In this document: positions 21,340 through 25,800 of the stretch, piece after piece
Layout: every line of letters starts with the position of its first letter
Numbering within the stretch: position 1 is the first letter of the stretch
NCBI GenBank assembly: GCA_036897485.1
Contig: JAYMTF010001158.1
Span: forward strand, 1 to 25,800
Reading direction: 5' to 3'
DNA length: 25,800 nucleotides
Origin: Pelargonium nanum
Lineage: Eukaryota > Streptophyta > Magnoliopsida > Geraniales > Geraniaceae
Program-made: the position numbers and the translations under genes
The notes under the pieces: generated by a model
Seen by the model: only the letters and a program-made list of their open reading frames with translations
Databases searched by the model: none
Told to the model about the DNA's origin: nothing

Positions 21340-21428
21340 ATCAAAGTTATTTATAGTTTTGTGAAGATGTTTACATCCATATTTACTTTCATTGAGAAAA
21401 TGGCTCATATCTACCTCTAGACACATTG

Positions 21429-21650
21429 TAAAAATGATATTGAAGTGAAAGAGTTTCTTAAACTTCGTCTTTGTGCATTTATTTGTGTACTTATTTGTTC
21501 AGTAAAAATAGTGTACATCGTCTAGATGAACACTGAAAAATGATATTGAATTGAAACAATTTCATGGACAGCGTACTTTGTGCATTTGTGTCTTATTATT
21601 ATTTTTTTGACGTATATTTGTGTACTTATTTGTGCATCTATTCTCTACCA
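21429..21650. repeat. Tandem duplication of about 106 bases after RH58
   Basis: AAAAATGATATTGAAGTGAA near 21430 and AAAAATGATATTGAATTGAA near 21536 begin two copies. Both continue through CTTTGTGCATTT and ATTTGTGTACTTATTTGT. The second copy has a short insertion around 21590-21612. It lies 90-310 bases past the stop codon, so one or both copies may be in the 3' untranslated region. Confidence 0.75.
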
Positions 21651-22631
21651 TAAATATATATATATATACTTGTCTTGAAATGTACTTCTGTAGAAATAAA
21701 TTTAAAGGCCTTGACTCAATTCCCTTTACTTTGGGTTCCAAATGCAAATTCTTGGTTAACATGGAATTTCAAAACTTGGGTTTCAAGCTTGTTACATGTC
21801 AAGTTGTTTTTTTTTTTATAGAAAACCGATGCATTAAATATTAATTATATCACCATGTAACAAAGGTAATGTCGACTTGGGAGCCCTAAGGCCTACCGAA
21901 CCAACTCAATCAGACACAGACAAAACTGAAAACTGAAAATCTACACTACCAACCCCATCCAAAGTAGTGAGAATATCACAAATAATCAAGCCAAGGACAC
22001 TGAATACCTCCCCTCCGGCCTGTAAAGTAGTCAAATAAGATTGTGCAGAATTTGATGTTGTATATATTATGTTAGGATGAGTACTAATTAATATCTTGCT
22101 TGTTGAACTCACCTATAGAAATTCGTTACGGATATTCCAAAATACCGTTAATAAAACATATGTATAAGATAGGGTTAAGTGGTTATAGACTCACTGCATT
22201 GTTTTGGACTTTAGAGTTGACCACAATTTAGAGTTTTCACTTGTGAGGGTGCTCTTGCCACTTGAGCTAGATGCTTGTTTTTGTCTACTTGTCTCTTTGG
22301 GTTTTAAGGAAGTGCATGTGGTCTCTTGCCCCAAATTTTCGCTTCATATTTCCAACCCGACCTGAGATTCAAATTTTATGGGTTTTCTACTCGGACTTGT
22401 CCACGAGCCGGAATTGACATGGTAAGCCACGTGTCTTCTTGTCATTTGTTGTATTTAATTATGATGTTTCTTGTATATAATCAGCATCCCAAGTTAATAT
22501 TTTGTAACAATTTAGAATATTAAAATACATGACGATTTTGAGTATTCCTTGTATCTTGCAATAAGTGTTTCGAACTTCGTTAATATTTTTATATAAAAGA
22601 AATTTTCATTTTGTTCAAAGAAAATGTTTGT

Positions 22632-22985
22632 AAGTTACAAATTTTCTCCATCCAATAAGCATCCCAGTCAAATTTTGTTTAACAAACTATTATATTATAT
22701 GTATATATTATTCAAAAAACATATTTCAACATCAAGTATATGTCCCGCGATAAGCATTTTTGAGTCATTTACTTCTAAATCGTTCAAAGTGGATATTTGC
22801 GAGTTACAAATTTTCTCCATCCAATAAGCATTCCAGACAAATTTTGTAAATAAACTATTATATTATATGTATATATTATTCAAAAAATATATTTCAACAT
22901 AGAGTATACGTCCCGCAATAAGCATTTTTGAGTCATTCTAAATCGTTCAAAGTGGGTGTTTGCGAGTTACAAATTCATTTCGTGT
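22632..22985. repeat. Tandem repeat, unit about 163-169 bases, two full copies plus remnants
   Basis: AGTTACAAATTTTCTCCATC occurs at about 22633 and 22802, and AGTTACAAATTC at 22965. Within units, TATTATATTATATGTATATA and GCAATAAGCATTTTTGAGTC recur. The first and second copies are highly similar. A more diverged partial copy precedes them from about 22540 (TTGCAATAAGTGTTTCG ... GTTCAAAG), and a fragment may follow near 23260. The unit length is in the range of plant satellite monomers. Confidence 0.82.
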
Positions 22986-23051
22986 ACCAAGGATTTTTTT
23001 GTCAATGTATTTGAATGGATTGAATATTATGTATTACATAATTAAAATATG

Positions 23052-23227
23052 GGGATAATTACAGATGGTTGCTTTGTGTTTGACATCTTTTGTAACTAAC
23101 TACAATAAACTTTATTTTGTGACTTTTGACTACCTTGTGTTTTCCTCCATCCATAGTTACGAAAAAAAGTATAGGGTAGTCAATTGCAAAATGTGACAAC
23201 TACAAGGTAGCCATATGTAATTATCCC
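23052..23227. mobile_element. MITE with perfect 9-bp target-site duplication (Mutator-like)
   Basis: TAAAATATG is repeated exactly at 23043-23051 and 23228-23236. The element starts GGGATAATTACAGATGG and ends with the inverse of GGGATAATTACATATGG, terminal repeats of about 27 bases with few mismatches. A 9-bp duplication and G-starting ends fit the Mutator superfamily. It is 176 bases, non-coding, and looks intact as a MITE. Confidence 0.8.
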
Positions 23228-23467
23228 TAAAATATGTGTAGATCATGAGCATTTCTTGCATCTTGCAACAAACATTGTGTTTGATGTTGTTTCCATTCCA
23301 TAAAGAAAAAAAAACTTCATCAATCTTAAAATGAATGTTTTTATATTCTTTTTTTTGAGAAAAATTAATGAGTAGTTAGATAGTGTGATATATTTACTCT
23401 TGTATCGTCATGATCATATGTTAATGGATAAAAACTAAGTAATAATGAGAATATCGTTGATCATTCG

Positions 23468-23848
23468 TAGAAGTGACAATCGGTAGGATTAGATCAGATA
23501 TAGTTTGAAATCTGGATTGAAACATGAGATCCGATCCGATCCGATTCTATAATATATTCGAATAAGATTGGATCAGAAAAATTAGAACTAGAAAAACTAT
23601 GATCAGGTCAAGTTCGGGTTGTTGAACCCTAACCTTAAATCGACCTAATGGGATTTTCAGGCTGTCCGGGTTATGGTCGGGTTGTGTTGGATTTTAAGCA
23701 TAAAATACATTGACTTTTCGGGTTTAAACGGCCCAAAATTTTACATGATGAAACCGAACTGACCAATTATAGGTTGGATTAAGGTCAGGTGAAAAGTAGG
23801 GTTAGGTGTTGGGTACTCATCGAGTTTGGGTCCAAATTGTCAACTTTA
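23468..23848. mobile_element. hAT-like relic with GGTC/GATCC-rich interior
   Basis: The left end TAGAAGTGACAATCGG and the right end in reverse complement, TAAAGTTGACAATTTGG, form a degenerate inverted repeat related to the two hAT-like elements in RH58. The interior has GATCCGATCCGATCC and GGTCGGGTTG runs. No target-site duplication was found. It may be composite. Confidence 0.4.
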
Positions 23849-24020
23849 GGACAAATTCGCTCATTTTAGTGTAAATTTTATTGGTCGATTTTTTCGCAAG
23901 AAAAATCCGATCGAATCCAATTCAAAGTTAATCGGATCGAACTTTTATCGAAATGAATTTCAGATGCCCGTAAATTTGGATCCAAATTTTCGTGTCTCAC
24001 AATTCATGCATAAATAATTT

Positions 24021-24950
24021 GGGTTAAAGAAGAAAATGGTACCCAAAATTTGGCTGAAAATCGAATTTATTACCCAATTTATAATTGTAACATAGTTAGT
24101 ACCCACACTTCGATTTTGAACCCAATTTAGTATCTGTCGTCTGTGGCTATTAGGAGCTCCGTTAACGCCCTGCCAGTTATACTAGTTTGCGCTGACGTGT
24201 GAAATTTTCGATAAAGTGGATAATCTGTTAAAAAAATTAAATGAAGAGTTCATATGGAAAATTCAACCCTTGAACTTTTCGGTCGACGAAAAGTTCAAGG
24301 GTTGAATTTTGCGGCAACAAAAAATCAAGATATTGTACAATCAGATCTGCCAAAACCAAGAGTTGAATTTTCTAATCAAAAACCACAATTACAAATCTGA
24401 ATCAAAACCAACCAATATCAAAATCAAAATCTGAATCAAAACCAACCATCCAAAATCAAAATCAATCAAAATCAAAACACAAATTTACCACGCATTGTAA
24501 CTTCGATCTCCCGATAAGCACAATTCAACCAACTAAAATCACATAATAGAAAGAAAAAGAAAAAAAACAACTCAAAGCCACAACAGACTCGTCATATTCA
24601 CTATCCGCCTTTGGGTCGTCTGCTCGGCGTCCTCGCTGTGGTGGTGGGGTCGGAATGCGGAGGAGGCGCTGGAAAAGATGGGGGATTTGTGGTATGGAGG
24701 GTTTGGAAGGCGGCGAAGAGAACGTAGAGGCGGTGGTGGTAGGAGGAGAGAGCTTGGCTGTGGCGGTGGCAACAGATTCAAATCTGATTCTCGACGATGG
24801 CCTTGTCCTCCTCTAACGAGGAGTTTTCGAGACCGCAAATACTAAAATGGGTTCAAAATTGAAATGTGGATACTAACTCTGGTATAATTATAAATTAGAT
24901 ACTAAAATGAGTTTTCAGCTAAAATTTGGATACTATATTTACCTTTAACC
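24021..24950. mobile_element. Non-autonomous Mutator-like element with long inverted ends
   Basis: The 10-bp TAAATAATTT is present exactly at 24011-24020 and 24951-24960. Inside, terminal inverted repeats of about 116 bases (24021-24136 and 24835-24950) share GGTTAAAG, AATTTATAATT, GTTAGTA and TTTTGAACCCA in the same order with moderate divergence. Long inverted ends plus a 9-10 bp duplication are diagnostic of Mutator-like elements. The interior has no transposase. It holds a perfect hairpin (24258-24310), a CAAAATCTGAATCAAAACCA-type direct repeat (24400-24480), and a GC-rich, purine-biased segment (24590-24830) unlike its surroundings, perhaps a captured gene fragment. It ends about 235 bases before the TATA-like box of the VQ gene. 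Confidence 0.85.
24258..24310. repeat. Perfect 24-bp inverted repeat with 5-base loop
   Basis: The left arm 24258-24281 starts AAAATTCAACCCTTGAAC and ends TTTTCG. The right arm 24287-24310 is its exact reverse complement. The loop is GTCGA. It lies inside the Mutator-like element, between its left terminal repeat and the interior. Confidence 0.95.
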
Positions 24951-25054
24951 TAAATAATTTCCAAAAAAAAAAAGTAAAAGTCTCTCATTTAGAAACAAAT
25001 TTTGAAGTGAAACAAACATTTAATTTGGAGAAAGAGTAGTAAAGAAGCGTCACT

Positions 25055-25260
25055 AGTCAACGTTGAAACGGAGAGTAAACAGTGAAAAAAAGAAGAAGGA
25101 AATGAAACCCATAGTTTTGTGTCTCCGTACGTAAAAAGGTGACACGTGTCTCTCATCAAAACAACGCGCTTTCTTCTCCACCGCCCTATTTATCTTCCCT
25201 CTCCCCCTTCCCTTCTCTTCTCTCTCATTTCCACTCCAATCTTCACTTTCCGGCCACCAA
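25055..25260 (+). promoter_or_regulatory. Proximal promoter and leader of the VQ gene: W-box, ABRE/G-box, TATA
   Basis: AGTCAAC at 25055-25061 is a reverse W-box (TTGACT), the WRKY site. GACACGTGTC at 25141-25150 is a perfect 10-base palindrome containing a G-box, the typical ABA-responsive element. CTATTTAT at 25187-25194 is a TATA-like box about 125 bases before the start codon. A pyrimidine-rich leader follows (about 25196-25260). The set fits a gene induced by drought, ABA or defence, as reported for CAMBP25; the motif calls are by eye. Confidence 0.6.
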
Positions 25261-25315
25261 TTTCCCTTTTCCGGCGACCCCAAATGCTCTCAACTTCTCT
25301 AATTGATTGATTTTA

Positions 25316-25800
25316 ATGGCATCTTCTCACAATCTGGCCAGTCTCGACGCCTGGACCTTCAGGCCCTCCGTTGCCGACACCTGGATCTCCGACACCGAAA
25401 CCCTAACCAAGGCCCTCCAGAACGCCCTCTCCGGCGGAAACTCCGATTCTCTGCTCTCCAACACTGTTTCTCCTTTTCTTGACCTGGTTAAGCCCGAATC
25501 GGCGCCCACTCCCGCGGTTTCCGGCGTCTCCGGCTCCGACCAGGAGGTTGCGCCGAGGCGGCAGCGGAGCGCGATCCCGGCGGCGGGCGGGAGGGTCGCG
25601 AAGAGGAAGTCTCGCGCGTCGAAGCGCTCCCAGACGACGTTCATCACGGCGGATCCGGCGAACTTCCGACAGATGGTGCAGCAGGTGACCGGCGTGAGGT
25701 TCGGCGGCGCGGCGATGCAGGCGGCGCCGGTGCTGAAGCCGGAGCCGCAGAGGATTGGGAGCCGGTACCAGAGCGGCGGCGGCGGCGGGTGCTTGTTGCC
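25316..25800 (+). CDS. CAMBP25: VQ-motif protein, calmodulin-binding protein 25-like (5' part)
   Basis: The open frame runs from ATG 25316 to the window edge, 161 codons seen and no intron, as in most plant VQ genes. The VQ motif FRQMVQQVTG is at residues 117-126, the signature FxxxVQxhTG that contacts WRKY transcription factors. It is preceded by a basic stretch, KRKSRASKR (96-104), a likely nuclear signal and possible calmodulin-contact region. The N-terminal block with DAWTFRP and DTWISDTETLTKALQ resembles my recollection of Arabidopsis CAMBP25 (VQ15), a nuclear calmodulin-binding protein that dampens osmotic-stress responses. The coding sequence is much richer in GC, especially at third positions, than the other genes here. 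A glycine run (153-158 or so) lies near the edge. The C-terminus is outside the window, so the subgroup is not certain. Confidence 0.85.
   Translation, partial: MASSHNLASLDAWTFRPSVADTWISDTETLTKALQNALSGGNSDSLLSNTVSPFLDLVKPESAPTPAVSGVSGSDQEVAPRRQRSAIPAAGGRVAKRKSRASKRSQTTFITADPANFRQMVQQVTGVRFGGAAMQAAPVLKPEPQRIGSRYQSGGGGGCLL

Larger units (their letters stand above)
21340..24010. other. Intergenic region downstream of RH58
   Basis: No gene is seen. After the RH58 stop there is a 106-base duplication (21429-21650), then unremarkable AT-rich sequence to about 22540, a 165-base tandem array, a 9-bp-duplication MITE and a hAT-like relic. RH58 polyadenylation signals are probably within the duplicated segment but no AATAAA stands out. 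Confidence 0.5.

Noticed and set aside
24572-24838. Pro/Ser/Leu-rich minus-strand frame and Gly/Arg-rich plus-strand frame
   Set aside because: Both are low-complexity readings of the GC-rich core of the Mutator-like element, with no domain and no supporting gene structure.
25327-25688. Long frames on both strands overlapping the VQ gene
   Set aside because: They are shadows of the GC-rich VQ coding sequence; only the frame starting at 25316 contains a known motif.

Overview
The window reads as nuclear DNA of a dicotyledonous flowering plant. Non-coding sequence is AT-rich, genes are split by many GT-AG introns (two use GC-AG), and the gene families are typical of plants: a defensin-like peptide, a plant-type two-WW PQBP1 homologue, a chloroplast-type DEAD-box helicase and a VQ-motif protein. 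No species is assigned. I see no rRNA or tRNA gene, CRISPR array, bacterial operon or autonomous transposon.

Layout: 1-1134 is repeat-rich and ends in the promoter of a small secreted cysteine-rich (defensin-like) gene, two exons at 1135-2193 (+). That gene converges on a long minus-strand gene, a plant PQBP1 homologue, whose stop is at 2724 and whose start codon is at 9625. It has 13 coding exons plus a non-coding first exon near 10920-11160. About 3.2 kb of transposon-laden spacer separates it from a divergent plus-strand gene, RH58 (DEAD-box helicase 58, predicted chloroplastic), with ten exons from 14348 to 21339. Roughly 4 kb of repeats and DNA-transposon relics follow, including a well-preserved non-autonomous Mutator-like element at 24021-24950. 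The 5' part of a VQ-motif, CAMBP25-like gene starts at 25316 and runs off the window.

The genes do not form a pathway. The PQBP1 homologue is expected in nuclear pre-mRNA splicing, RH58 in plastid RNA metabolism, the VQ protein in stress and calmodulin/WRKY signalling, and the defensin-like peptide outside the cell. From memory, the Arabidopsis CAMBP25 and WW/PQBP1 loci are neighbours, so part of this order may be ancient. Exon joins were built by hand from reading frame, splice consensus and family resemblance, with no transcript data.

The most notable observations are two GC-AG introns in neighbouring genes, three in-frame candidate acceptors for one PQBP1 exon, the Mutator-like element with a 10-bp target duplication and a perfect 24-bp hairpin just upstream of the VQ gene, a 9-bp-duplication MITE, and several short tandem arrays. 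I found no convincing evidence of an undescribed multi-gene system.
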